Shown here: piece by piece, positions 1 through 7,595 of the stretch
Numbering within the stretch: the first letter of the stretch is position 1
Layout: each line of letters opens with the position of its first letter
NCBI GenBank assembly: GCA_021772415.1
Contig: JAJFMA010000155.1
Location: 1-38,818 of the forward strand
Direction: 5' to 3'
Source: Chlamydiota bacterium
Lineage (GTDB): Bacteria; Chlamydiota; Chlamydiia; Chlamydiales; JAJFMA01
Length of the DNA: 38,818 bases
The notes under the pieces: model-generated
Database searches by the model: none
What the model was told of the DNA's origin: nothing
The model's input: only the letters and a program-made list of their open reading frames with translations
Position numbers and translations under genes: made by a program

Positions 1-31
1 GTGCGGCATGAGTAACTATTTTTTTTGATTT

Positions 32-55
32 CCCCCTCCCCCCGGGGGGAGGGGG
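32..55. repeat. Perfect 24-bp G/C palindrome
   Basis: CCCCCTCCCCCC at 32-43 is followed directly by its exact reverse complement at 44-55. A run of T lies before it (21-27) rather than after it, so it does not look like a plus-strand intrinsic terminator. As a minus-strand terminator it would be followed by A, not T. Its function is unknown. Confidence 0.7.
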
Positions 56-149
56 ACCTGTTGGTAAACCTAAACTGATCTATACCTGAGCTCGGACAAA
101 ACCTAAGGTGATTTTTGTCTAGACATTGGGGGCAAGCATAAATATTTGT

Positions 150-184
150 GTCCTTTTTGTCCCTTATGTCGTTTTTGTCTTTTG
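150..184 (+). repeat. Dispersed GTCCCTTTT-type repeat, copy 1
   Basis: About 34 bases match, with three mismatches, the segment at 14834-14867, and match in inverted form the segment at 14787-14823. The shared pattern is four short GTC blocks each followed by a T run. No coding or known regulatory role is evident. Confidence 0.6.
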
Positions 185-364
185 CGTCCCTTTTTTTGTC
201 GTTTTCTGGCTACCCGCGGCGAGATTAAGACTGAAAAGCGTGTTGCAATCAATTGCTTGAAATGGCATCATCTAAGCGAATTCCCATTGGGATAGCCCGT
301 CTTTTCACTGAATGTTGATGGGCGCGAGGCTACAGAGTTTAGAGTGCTGAGGGTCAAGGCAATA

Positions 365-393
365 TTGACCAAGGTGCCGCAATTAAGTGATAA
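365..393 (+). promoter_or_regulatory. Possible promoter of rpmI-rplT
   Basis: TTGACC at 365-370 is separated by 17 bases from TGATAA at 388-393. The -35 is good and the -10 is weak. TTGACC is also the right arm of a six-base inverted repeat with GGTCAA just upstream, so the site could equally be part of an operator. Confidence 0.35.
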
Positions 394-433
394 CGTCATA
401 TAGCTTGTATAGCAAGAAACAGGAGATCACACA

Positions 434-628
434 GTGCCTAAGATGAAGACCCGCAAAGCCGTGGCATCACGTTTCAAAGTCACCGCAACGGGAAAGTTGC
501 TACGCCGACGCCCTGGCAAGCGACACATCCTCACCAAAAAAACCTCTAAACGCAAACGCCAACTTGGCAAGCCCGCGCTAGTATCTGACGGTCAGCTGAA
601 GATGTACAAAATCCAGATGGGAGTATAA
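434..628 (+). CDS. rpmI: 50S ribosomal protein L35
   Basis: A 64-residue, very basic protein of the large ribosomal subunit. Its N-terminus ([20 protein letters not shown]) and the following [21 protein letters not shown] segment are typical of L35, and the length is the usual 64-66 residues. It starts at GTG (434) preceded by AGGAG at 421-425. It lies 43 bases upstream of rplT and is surely cotranscribed with it; rpmI-rplT-pheS is also the order recalled for Chlamydia. In many bacteria L20 represses this operon by binding the leader, but I cannot identify that structure here. The infC gene usually found upstream is not in the window. Confidence 0.97.
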   Translation: MPKMKTRKAVASRFKVTATGKLLRRRPGKRHILTKKTSKRKRQLGKPALVSDGQLKMYKIQMGV

Positions 629-671
629 CAACGCGACTAGAAACGCATAACTGTGCGCGTGGAGAGATATC

Positions 672-1028
672 ATGACTAGAGCAACTAACGCAGTCGCGAG
701 ACATCGCCGAAAGAAAAGACTATTCAAGGCAGCCAAAGGTTTTACGGGAGACCGTAAAAATCACCTGCGTTTGACTAAAGGCGCCGTAATGAAGGCCATG
801 GCCTACAACTACGAGCACCGTAAGCATAACAAACGCAACTTTAGAGCCCTTTGGATTACCCGTATTGGGATCGCTTCCAAAATCAACGGCATTTCGTACA
901 GCAAATTCATGGACGGCCTCCGTAAAGCAGGCTGCCAGCTGAACCGTAAAATGCTTGCTGATATGGCCATCCGAGATCCTAGCAGCTTCGCTGCTGTGGC
1001 AGGAAGGGCTAAGGAAGCGCTGGTATAG
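672..1028 (+). CDS. rplT: 50S ribosomal protein L20
   Basis: A 118-residue basic protein that binds 23S rRNA early in large-subunit assembly and in many bacteria represses its own operon. The N-terminal basic extension (MTRATNAVARHRRKKRLFKAAKGF) and the later FRALWITRI and YSKFMDGL motifs are characteristic. The length matches the family. The ATG at 672 follows GGAGAG at about 660-665. It is the second gene after rpmI and is followed 36 bases later by a strong intrinsic terminator, so L35-L20 appears to be a two-gene unit separate from pheS. Confidence 0.97.
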   Translation: MTRATNAVARHRRKKRLFKAAKGFTGDRKNHLRLTKGAVMKAMAYNYEHRKHNKRNFRALWITRIGIASKINGISYSKFMDGLRKAGCQLNRKMLADMAIRDPSSFAAVAGRAKEALV

Positions 1029-1064
1029 TTCAGTTTCGGCTGATCACAAGACTGTAAAAAGTGC

Positions 1065-1101
1065 GCAGAACCCACGGCTCGGTCGAGGGTTCTGCTTTTT
1101 T
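1065..1101 (+). terminator. Intrinsic terminator after rplT
   Basis: GCAGAACCC at 1065-1073 pairs perfectly with GGGTTCTGC at 1087-1095, with a 13-base loop, followed by six T (1096-1101). This is a textbook Rho-independent terminator between rplT and pheS. Confidence 0.93.
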
Positions 1102-1133
1102 GTCATTATGGGTTGGTGAATTAGGAGCGCAGA

Positions 1134-2162
1134 GTGCAACAGGAAATTGACGGGCTTAGAGCCGACTGCTTGAGTAAGCTAGAGGCCGCGACGACGACAC
1201 GTGATGTCGAAGACGTCAAAGTGCGCTTTTTGGGACGCAAGGGCCCGGTTCAGGACCTGATGAAGCGCTTGCGCGACCTCGATTCCGATGCACGGCGCGC
1301 TGCAGGCAAGGACATCAACACCTTGAAGCAAGAACTTGAGACCTCCTGCGACGCGCGCTACGAAGCTCTTCACAGCAAGGAGCAGGCGTCGCGACTGGAG
1401 GCTGAGCGCCTAGACGTCACTCTTCCAGGGCGCCGCGGCTACCCTGGGCGCAAGCATCTTGTGAGTGCTACCTTGGACGAGATTCTTGATGCCTTCGTCG
1501 AAATGGGTTTCTCGATCCAGACGGGTCCTGACGTTGAGACCGACTACTACAACTTCGAAGCTTTGAATTTTGCTCCTGACCATCCGGCTCGGGACATGCA
1601 AGACACCTTTTACATCACGGACGACGTGCTTTTACGCACACACACCAGCAACACGCAGGTGCGTGTGATGGAGAGCTCACGTCCTCCTATCCGCGTTGTG
1701 GCTCCGGGGCGATGCTATCGCAACGAGACCATTACTGCGCGCTCACACGTTTTCTTTACGCAGGTCGAAGGGTTCTATATCGACCGCGATGTCTCCTTCG
1801 CTGACCTGATGGGTACGATCGACGAGTTTTTGAAGCGTATCTTTGGTCGCGATGTTGTCATCCGCTGCCGCAACAGCTACTTTCCTTTTGTGGAGCCGGG
1901 CATGGAGGTTGATATCCGCTGCTCACTCTGCCAAGGTAAGGGATGCAACATGTGCAAGAAAAGCGGCTGGGTCGAGGTCCTCGGTTCGGGGATGATACAC
2001 CCAGAGGTGCTAAAAAATGGAGGCATTGACCCCGAAGAGTTTTCGGGATTTGCCTGGGGAATGGGAGTGGAACGTATCGTGAACATCAAACACCGCGTTC
2101 ACGACATCCGTCTGTTATCGGAGAATGATATGCGTTTCCATGAACAGTTTCACGCGGTGTGA
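1134..2162 (+). CDS. pheS: Phenylalanine-tRNA ligase alpha subunit
   Basis: Catalytic alpha subunit of the heterotetrameric PheRS, which charges tRNA-Phe in the cytoplasm. It has 342 residues, normal for PheS. The N-terminal coiled-coil arm spans about 1-90. Class II motif 2 is seen as GRCYRNETITARSHVFFTQVEG (192-213). A Cys4 segment follows (C263, C266, C271, C274 in CSLC..GCNMC), as found in many PheS proteins, and motif 3 is GFAWGMGVERI (305-315). The start is GTG at 1134 with AGGAGCG just upstream. The beta subunit gene pheT is not adjacent, which agrees with the separated pheS and pheT of Chlamydia. The next gene starts 22 bases downstream. Confidence 0.96.
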   Translation: MQQEIDGLRADCLSKLEAATTTRDVEDVKVRFLGRKGPVQDLMKRLRDLDSDARRAAGKDINTLKQELETSCDARYEALHSKEQASRLEAERLDVTLPGRRGYPGRKHLVSATLDEILDAFVEMGFSIQTGPDVETDYYNFEALNFAPDHPARDMQDTFYITDDVLLRTHTSNTQVRVMESSRPPIRVVAPGRCYRNETITARSHVFFTQVEGFYIDRDVSFADLMGTIDEFLKRIFGRDVVIRCRNSYFPFVEPGMEVDIRCSLCQGKGCNMCKKSGWVEVLGSGMIHPEVLKNGGIDPEEFSGFAWGMGVERIVNIKHRVHDIRLLSENDMRFHEQFHAV

Positions 2163-2184
2163 GGCATAGAGGAATTCATTCATA

Positions 2185-3657
2185 ATGAGCCAGGCATTTC
2201 ACGAGGGGCAAGCACTTCCTATTGGAGCCCCTAACCATCCGGAGCGAAAAACCTCTGGGGTACAAGTGCGACCACTACTACTGGTTATTGCAGTAGGACT
2301 TGCCCTTTGGTGGATACCACCACCCAACGACGTTTCGGTCCAGGCGTGGCACCTTCTTTCCATCTTCGTTGCGACTATCGTCGCGATTATCGTTAAGCCA
2401 CTGCCTATGGGTGCGACAGCGTTAATAGCCCTTGGTATCACGGGTGCGACGGGAACCTTGCCTGTCAATCAGGTGTTTGTGGGCTTTTCCAATCCGTCGA
2501 TCTGGTTGATTGTGTTGGCGTGTTTTATCGCGCGCGGCTTCATTAAGACAGGCTTGGCGTCGCGGATAGCGTACATGTTCCTCTACGTCTTTGGGCGCAG
2601 CCCAGTGGGCTTAGCGTACGGCTTTATGGCCAGTGACCTGATGATGGCACCGGTGATTCCAAGCTCTACAGCACGTGCTGGGGGTGTCTTGATGCCGATT
2701 ATTCGCTCGCTGTCACACACCCTTGGAAGCTCTGCAGATGACGGCACTGCTGGACGGATGGGCTCGTTTTTAGCCCTGACGGCCTTCCATAGCACTGTCA
2801 TCACAAGTACCATGTTTATCACTGCGATGGCACCGAACCCTATTATTGTGGGTCTTGCCCAGAATGCTGGCGTCGAAATCACATGGACTCTGTGGGCCAA
2901 GGCGGCGATTGTGCCGGGGCTTTTGAGCCTCTTTGCCATTCCATGGCTTACCAGCTGGCTATGTCCTCCAACCATCAAAGATGTGTCGGGAGCGGCAGCA
3001 CACGCCAAGGAACACCTCGTTGCTATGGGCAGAGTTGGCCGTCAGGAGTGGATGATGGCCATCTGCTTCGTTCTCCTTCTCGTTTTATGGATCTTTGGTA
3101 AGTCTTTCGGGCTGCACCCCACCATCGCTGCAATTCTAGGTGTGGGCATGCTATTACTGACTAATGTCCTCACCTGGCGCGATATGATCGGCGAAGAGGT
3201 GGCCTGGGATACCCTAGTCTGGTTTTCGGTACTCGTGACCATGGCGGGGGGGCTCAATGAACTTGGATTTATCAGCTGGTTTAGCGAGCAGATTGTCCTC
3301 CTCGTTCATGGCTACCCATGGACACTAGCTCTTGGTCTTCTCGGGTTGGTCTATTTCTACTCGCACTACCTCTTTGCGAGTATCACCGCACATGTGACGT
3401 CGATGTATGCCCCGTTCTTGATGGTGTGTATCAGCGTCGGAGCGCCTCCACTGCTTGCTGCGCTATGCCTTGCGTTCCTTAGCGGCTTGATGGGAGGTCT
3501 CACCCACTACAGTTCTGGGCAGGCGCCTGTGGTTTACGGCTATCGCTTTGTAGGACTGAAGAAGTGGTGGATGGCTGGCGGTGTCCTCAGCGTCGTATAC
3601 CTCGGCATCTGGCTAGGTGTCGGAAGCCTATGGTGGACGTGGCTAGGGCTGTGGTAG
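2185..3657 (+). CDS. DASS-family dicarboxylate (2-oxoglutarate/malate) translocator
   Basis: A 490-residue inner-membrane protein with about 12 hydrophobic segments after a hydrophilic N-terminus of some 28 residues. It resembles the divalent anion:sodium symporter family, specifically the plastid 2-oxoglutarate/malate translocator type also known in Chlamydia. Visible family features include GFSNPSIWLIVLACFIARGF, the SDLMMAPVIPSSTARAGG segment with its SST-type signature, and the second half TLVWFSVLVTMAGGLNELGF. In chlamydiae it probably imports host C4/C5 dicarboxylates. The ATG at 2185 follows AGGA at about 2169. It sits 22 bases after pheS and overlaps the downstream pseudouridine synthase, so the three may form an operon. 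Exact substrate and counter-ion are inferred. Confidence 0.9.
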   Translation: MSQAFHEGQALPIGAPNHPERKTSGVQVRPLLLVIAVGLALWWIPPPNDVSVQAWHLLSIFVATIVAIIVKPLPMGATALIALGITGATGTLPVNQVFVGFSNPSIWLIVLACFIARGFIKTGLASRIAYMFLYVFGRSPVGLAYGFMASDLMMAPVIPSSTARAGGVLMPIIRSLSHTLGSSADDGTAGRMGSFLALTAFHSTVITSTMFITAMAPNPIIVGLAQNAGVEITWTLWAKAAIVPGLLSLFAIPWLTSWLCPPTIKDVSGAAAHAKEHLVAMGRVGRQEWMMAICFVLLLVLWIFGKSFGLHPTIAAILGVGMLLLTNVLTWRDMIGEEVAWDTLVWFSVLVTMAGGLNELGFISWFSEQIVLLVHGYPWTLALGLLGLVYFYSHYLFASITAHVTSMYAPFLMVCISVGAPPLLAALCLAFLSGLMGGLTHYSSGQAPVVYGYRFVGLKKWWMAGGVLSVVYLGIWLGVGSLWWTWLGLW

Positions 3658-4535
3658 CAAAAAGCTCTTATTCGTGGACAGTAGCACCCGAAGAGGGGGG
3701 CCTGCGCCTAGGAGCTTTCCTAGGGCGTAAGCTCCCAGAGAAGCTGTCCACACGTAGCATCAAAAGCGCTCTCGAAGACAATGCCTGCACCGTCAACGAC
3801 AGCGCAGAACGCCATGCCTCGCGTACTTTAGTGGCCGGGGATAAGGTCGTGTTTACCGCTACAGCGCCCGTAACCCCACAAGTCACAGAAGTTCTGTTTG
3901 AAGACGAGGCCCTGCTCGTTGTCAACAAAGCCCCCGGCATCGCTGTCGACAGTGACGACGGGCTTTTGACACAGATGCAGCAGAGCCATGGTGAAGTACA
4001 TATGGTGCACCGCCTAGACAAAGACACGTCGGGAGTGATGCTTTTCGCCAAAAGTGAACAGGCACAACAGAATCTCGAAGTGCAGTTTAAGCGACGAGAT
4101 GTGGAAAAGCAGTACCTCGCCATCGTGGCTGGGCTACTAGAGAAGAGCCGCGGCACCATCATCAACAAGCTCGATAAAGTGCACAGCTACCAAGGACAGA
4201 CGCTTTGGGGGAGTGTCAAGCAAGGAGGCCACCGCGCCGAAACGCGGTGGGAGCGCCTCGCACGTGGCAAGGATACTAGCCTCGTACTGTGCAAACCTAA
4301 AACAGGGCGCACTCATCAGCTGCGTGTCCACCTAAGCGAGCTAGGGTATGCCATTGCCGGCGACTACCAGTACGCCCGCGATCAGAGTTTGACCCCTCGG
4401 CCCAGACGCCAGATGCTCCACGCATGGAAGATCACCTTCCACCACCCCGATTCAGGGGATACTGTGTCCTTTGAAGCTCCACTCCCCCCAGACTTTGTGG
4501 AAGCCTTGCAAGTATTCGGGCTTCAAACTCCTTAA
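3630..4535 (+). CDS. RluA-family 23S rRNA pseudouridine synthase
   Basis: An enzyme converting uridine to pseudouridine in structured RNA, probably 23S rRNA. It has 301 residues from the ATG at 3630. An S4-like RNA-binding domain occupies about 23-80 (LRLGAFLGRKLPEKLSTRSI). The catalytic domain carries HRLDKDTSGVMLFAKS with the catalytic aspartate at D130, and KTGRTHQLRVHLSELGY near the C-terminus. The start is uncertain: ATG 3630 has GGAAG upstream and overlaps the translocator gene by 28 bases; GTG at 3651, which overlaps the translocator stop, is an alternative. Which site it modifies (RluC, RluD or another type) cannot be told from sequence alone. Confidence 0.9.
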   Translation: MVDVARAVVAKSSYSWTVAPEEGGLRLGAFLGRKLPEKLSTRSIKSALEDNACTVNDSAERHASRTLVAGDKVVFTATAPVTPQVTEVLFEDEALLVVNKAPGIAVDSDDGLLTQMQQSHGEVHMVHRLDKDTSGVMLFAKSEQAQQNLEVQFKRRDVEKQYLAIVAGLLEKSRGTIINKLDKVHSYQGQTLWGSVKQGGHRAETRWERLARGKDTSLVLCKPKTGRTHQLRVHLSELGYAIAGDYQYARDQSLTPRPRRQMLHAWKITFHHPDSGDTVSFEAPLPPDFVEALQVFGLQTP

Positions 4536-4640
4536 AATCATTGATTTATAGAACTTCCAACGCTGCGCAGCTTGCAACGCTACTCTCCATTGAGTCCTTC
4601 AGTCTTATCGAATTTACAGAAAGAATCTTGCACTACCTTT

Positions 4641-4712
4641 TTCTTTCCTACTGTTCCTACACTTCCTGACTCTATTTTTTGTGCCAGGAAATGTAGGAAA
4701 AGTAGGAAAGAA
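4641..4712. repeat. Imperfect 30-bp hairpin of CCTAC/GTAGG type
   Basis: The segment 4641-4670 (TTCTTTCCTACTGTTCCTAC and on) pairs with 4683-4712 at about 27 of 30 positions; the loop 4671-4682 is T-rich. It lies about 105 bases after the pseudouridine synthase gene and may end its transcript, although no T run follows the stem. A similar purine/pyrimidine-asymmetric sequence occurs at about 16930-17000. Confidence 0.65.
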
Positions 4713-4908
4713 TAGGAAGAAGAGTTAAACGAAATCCCGCAGTCAGCGTAGCTAAGCAAAAGGCGCTAAGATACAAAGAGTTCCAATCGGTATTAGATTG
4801 GTGCTAGATCGGCGTATTAATTCATTCTTGTTTTTAATCAGATCGATAATATTACATGGTTTCATAAATAAAATCCTTTATTAATAATACAATTAAATTA
4901 TTTATTGG

Positions 4909-4914
4909 TATAAT
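4909..4914 (+). promoter_or_regulatory. -10 box (TATAAT) of the 457-residue gene
   Basis: A consensus TATAAT lies 22 bases before the ATG at 4937, followed by AAGGAG as ribosome binding site. No clear -35 hexamer is present at the right spacing; the upstream DNA is almost pure A/T and may act as an UP element. Confidence 0.55.
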
Positions 4915-4936
4915 AATAAAAAAAGGAGTTTTTTTT

Positions 4937-6310
4937 ATGCCCATGGAATTTGGTCGATCGAAAAAACCGCAAATGGATCTCGCCCAAACAGTTGACTACT
5001 TGAATGGTAGGGCGCAACTGAAGCTGGAACCCGACAAGGACAAGTACTGGGAAGGGCGTAAGATTACTCCCGGCAAGTTGGGTAAGGGTGCCAAGCGCGG
5101 TGATGTATTGGGTGGAAACCGTATGAATGGCTTCCTAATGCGCGTTCATTCCAATAAGGCAAGCTTGACTGGACAGCAAAAGAAGGACCTTAAGACGCAT
5201 TTAACGCGTATGCACTCGCACTACTCTCGTAGAGCCTCGGTTAATCCACAGAAGAAAGCTGAGTACCAAATGTTGCAGTATCGCATCGAGAGGACAATTC
5301 AGGAGCTCGAAGGCACGCCCGTTCCTGCGAGCAAAATGGATCGGCAGGTGCGACAAGATACTCAAGTCAGGCCTTTTTCGGTGCTAACAGAAAGAACCTA
5401 CAACCCTTGGGCAGGGTCGACGCTCACCATCGATGGAACAGCGGTAAAAGAGGCAGAAAAAGCCATTCATGGCCAAATAGAGCGCGATACTTTGGCAGCA
5501 CGGAGTAGTGCAGGTGTCGTTCGGGCGGATGGCTCTAGAGTGAAGCTGAGCGATTCAGTGGGGCGGCTGGATGCTAAAATTGAGAACGACGCGCGTTACA
5601 AAGCGCTACAAGAAGATCTGAATGAAATTCGTGATCAACAGAGGGTATTAGATCCTCCTAAAACCGATGCCGACAGAAGCAAGCATGCGGAACTTAAAGA
5701 CACATATCTATCGAAGAAACATGAGCTTGAGACGTTGATGCGGGATATTAGAATCGACACGATCGTTGACGAACATTACGAAGAGGTGTTGGAGGGATTT
5801 GATCCTCAAGATGACATACAGGAGTGGAGCAGCACGCTTGCAAGTTGCTTTCGCTTGCCTGTTGAACCATCGAATGCGGACCTTGCTAAGGCTTTGACGA
5901 AGATGATGCTGTACCGCTCGAGTCAGGATTTTTGTAACGACTTAATCAACACGTCGGGGCCCGATGGAGAAAGACTTAAGCAAGCAGAAGGGTTTCAAAC
6001 CGATGCTAAAGGCAAACCCATTATGGGGAAGGACGGTCCACTCCCTGTAGAGGGACAAAGCCGTATCCATATCGATTTCAGGAATTTGACGGTAACTGGA
6101 GGCATGCGTGTTGTTGGAATTTCGCAGCCCGGCAAGTCCAAACTTCAGAGTCAGTTTACGGTGGATTTAAAGGCGACTCAGAGTTTTAGAAAGCCTGCTG
6201 ATCTAAACTCTGTTGAGGTGCGTGCTGAGGTGGTAGATCGCGGTAAGTACAGTGCATCGAAGCTCCAAAGCATGATCGCCCCATTACTTCCGCCAGCAAT
6301 TGATGTTTAG
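4937..6310 (+). CDS. Hypothetical 457-residue charged protein (possible effector)
   Basis: I do not recognise this protein. It has no signal peptide and no membrane segment. It is rich in Lys, Arg, Glu, Asp and Gln. The region 60-140 and a long stretch around 200-270 (ALQEDLNEIRDQQRVLDPP... KHELETLMRDIRIDTIVDEH) look helical, probably coiled coil. The C-terminal third (about 360-457) looks more like beta structure (RIHIDFRNLTVTGGMRVVG). The ATG at 4937 has an excellent AAGGAG site. It has its own AT-rich promoter region and the next gene has a separate promoter, so it is probably monocistronic. A cytoplasmic-looking, lineage-specific, independently transcribed protein in a chlamydia could be a type III secreted effector; this is inference only. 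Confidence 0.75.
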   Translation: MPMEFGRSKKPQMDLAQTVDYLNGRAQLKLEPDKDKYWEGRKITPGKLGKGAKRGDVLGGNRMNGFLMRVHSNKASLTGQQKKDLKTHLTRMHSHYSRRASVNPQKKAEYQMLQYRIERTIQELEGTPVPASKMDRQVRQDTQVRPFSVLTERTYNPWAGSTLTIDGTAVKEAEKAIHGQIERDTLAARSSAGVVRADGSRVKLSDSVGRLDAKIENDARYKALQEDLNEIRDQQRVLDPPKTDADRSKHAELKDTYLSKKHELETLMRDIRIDTIVDEHYEEVLEGFDPQDDIQEWSSTLASCFRLPVEPSNADLAKALTKMMLYRSSQDFCNDLINTSGPDGERLKQAEGFQTDAKGKPIMGKDGPLPVEGQSRIHIDFRNLTVTGGMRVVGISQPGKSKLQSQFTVDLKATQSFRKPADLNSVEVRAEVVDRGKYSASKLQSMIAPLLPPAIDV

Positions 6311-6328
6311 GGTGTTTTCTGCTATGAT
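6300..6328 (+). promoter_or_regulatory. Promoter of the luxR-type gene
   Basis: TTGATG at 6300-6305 and TATGAT at 6323-6328 are separated by exactly 17 bases. The -35 overlaps the last codons of the upstream gene. The spacing and quality point to a sigma-70-type (chlamydial sigma-66) promoter giving the regulator its own transcript. Confidence 0.65.
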
Positions 6329-6364
6329 GACTGCAAAGTTTTGATTACGAGGCAATTATAGCGC

Positions 6365-7198
6365 ATGGCAAGCTCTTTTCAGCGGGTGGTGGAGCGCTAC
6401 ATCGTCGGCAACTACGACGCCATGCGTCGCATCTGTGAGCCGCTTCAGCGGTTCTTTGGCATCAACTACTTTACATATCATCATATTGACAACGACGGCA
6501 TGTACCGCGTGCTAGTAAGTCGGCCTGACTGGGCGGAGCACTACGTAGCAAACGAGTACTACATGAGAGATCCCTACCTGCGCCATCCGAGCTGTTTTGA
6601 GTCGAGTGGCGTACTCTTTTGGCCAGCACTAGCCTCTGACCACTACGCACGTACAGTCCTTAAAGCCGGGCGCGAGGGCTTCGATATGGACCATGGCCTG
6701 CTGATGGTGGATAAAAGACCCGACGGCTGCCACTTTTATGGCTTCACGACACGTCGCCACAATGCGGCGATCTATCAGCTTTATCTCAATGAACGCTCGC
6801 TGCTGAGGGCTTTTATCACACATTTTCATCGCGAGGCCGCACCGATTTTAAAACGCGTTTACGAAGATCCCATTGATCTAGGGAGCATCAAAGGTGAGCG
6901 GTTTTTCGAGGAGAGTAATCTCGTGCCGGAGGCGTCACAAGAACTTAAGTGGCAGTTTTTGGCGTCACTCGGGCAAAGCGGTGAGCTCGCTGCTGTGGAG
7001 AGATTGTCGCCCCGCGAGCGCGAGTGTGTGGGGATGTCAGCGATGAGTTGCCGCCGCATCGCCGAGGAGTTAGAGCTTTCACAGCGCACTGTAGAGCATT
7101 ACCTTGATAGCGCTAAGGATAAGCTAGGCTTGGAATCTAAAGCGGAACTTGTCGAGCATTCTAAGTTATGGGGAGAGCTAGGACTGCTCGAGAAATAA
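6365..7198 (+). CDS. LuxR-family transcriptional regulator
   Basis: A 277-residue DNA-binding regulator. The C-terminus (about 213-265) is a LuxR/FixJ helix-turn-helix: LSPREREC, then CRRIAEELELSQRTVEHYLD and KLGLESKAELVE. The N-terminal 170 residues resemble the autoinducer-binding-like sensory domain of LuxR proteins rather than a response-regulator receiver, with an aromatic-rich pattern (YFTYHHID, RPDWAEHY, FWPALASDHY). No luxI-like synthase is nearby, so it would be a LuxR solo; the ligand is unknown. The ATG at 6365 has GAGG about 12 bases upstream and a good promoter at 6300-6328. Such regulators are rare in classical Chlamydia but plausible in environmental chlamydiae. Confidence 0.85.
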   Translation: MASSFQRVVERYIVGNYDAMRRICEPLQRFFGINYFTYHHIDNDGMYRVLVSRPDWAEHYVANEYYMRDPYLRHPSCFESSGVLFWPALASDHYARTVLKAGREGFDMDHGLLMVDKRPDGCHFYGFTTRRHNAAIYQLYLNERSLLRAFITHFHREAAPILKRVYEDPIDLGSIKGERFFEESNLVPEASQELKWQFLASLGQSGELAAVERLSPRERECVGMSAMSCRRIAEELELSQRTVEHYLDSAKDKLGLESKAELVEHSKLWGELGLLEK

Positions 7199-7290
7199 GT
7201 CGCACTTACAGCGCTCAGGATGCTTTTTTTGCCTTACCCCACCCTGCCGGGTGGGGCTATCATAAGGCGGTCCATCGGACCTCAGAACGT
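7199..7290 (+). repeat. Stem-loop repeat module, copy A
   Basis: Directly after the luxR stop come GTCGCACTTACAGCGCTC (also at 11554-11571 and near 27034-27051), then a CCCCACCC/GGGTGGGG stem (7237-7256), a CTATCATAAGGC linker and a second stem GGTCC-ATC-GGACC (7269-7281). This order, hairpin, CTATA-like linker, hairpin and CTCA, recurs at 11446-11640, 27067-27115 and 37670-38070 with different stem sequences. Confidence 0.7.
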
Positions 7291-7357
7291 GCGCAAGGGA
7301 CCTTGACAAGCGCCGCGTGGTACCCGAGAATTTCCCGTCCATTGCGTCCCTCCCCTT

Positions 7358-7398
7358 GCCCGTGTGCGTGCCGGTGTGCGTGCCCGTGTGCGTGCCCG
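7358..7398 (+). repeat. Tandem 12-bp repeat GCCCGTGTGCGT, array 1
   Basis: Three full units (7358-7369, 7370-7381 with one change, 7382-7393) plus a partial unit. It is preceded by TCCCCTT and followed by CCCGATTCTT, as in array 2. The long reading frames here (His-Ala-His-Gly repeats on the minus strand) are translations of the repeat and not genes. Confidence 0.9.
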
Positions 7399-7491
7399 AT
7401 TCTTCTTCCATCCCTGTCTGAAAAATCACCACCGAGTCACAGAGTTTTGGAGTTCGGATGAGATGAGCCGTCCATCCCTCCTTCTTCCCCT

Positions 7492-7544
7492 GCCCGTGTG
7501 CGTGCCCGTGTGCGTGCCCGTGTGCGTGCCCGTGTGCGTGCCCG
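7492..7544 (+). repeat. Tandem 12-bp repeat GCCCGTGTGCGT, array 2
   Basis: Four exact units (7492-7539) and a partial fifth unit. The reverse complement ACGCACACGGGC occurs once at 17086-17097, once at 17243-17254 and twice in tandem at 19710-19733. Units vary in number between otherwise identical repeats (17188 versus 19655), showing that copy number changes. Confidence 0.92.
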
Positions 7545-7595
7545 ATTCTTTTCGTCCTTCTCCCCGTCCATTGCGTCTTTCCCCAGTCCGAGCTT

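Larger units (their letters stand above)
1..433. other. Intergenic region upstream of rpmI; no gene seen
   Basis: No credible coding sequence is seen. In Chlamydia, infC normally precedes rpmI, but no end of infC is visible here. The region holds a perfect 24-bp G/C palindrome at 32-55 and one copy of a dispersed GTCCCTTTT-type repeat at 150-184. Near the gene there is a small inverted repeat, GGTCAA at about 352-357 with TTGACC at 365-370, and a possible promoter. Confidence 0.6.
4536..4936. other. Intergenic region with hairpin and AT-rich promoter
   Basis: There is no gene. A 30-bp imperfect hairpin lies at 4641-4712. From about 4780 the base composition becomes very AT-rich up to the 457-residue gene, in contrast with the surrounding DNA. 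The last 50 bases contain a TATAAT. Confidence 0.7.

Noticed and set aside
2583-3008. Minus-strand frame of 141 codons inside the translocator gene
   Set aside because: It is an antisense shadow of a clearly conserved membrane-protein gene, with no ribosome site of its own.
7358-7544. CRISPR array
   Set aside because: Units are 12 bp and directly adjacent with no unique spacers, and no cas genes are present.
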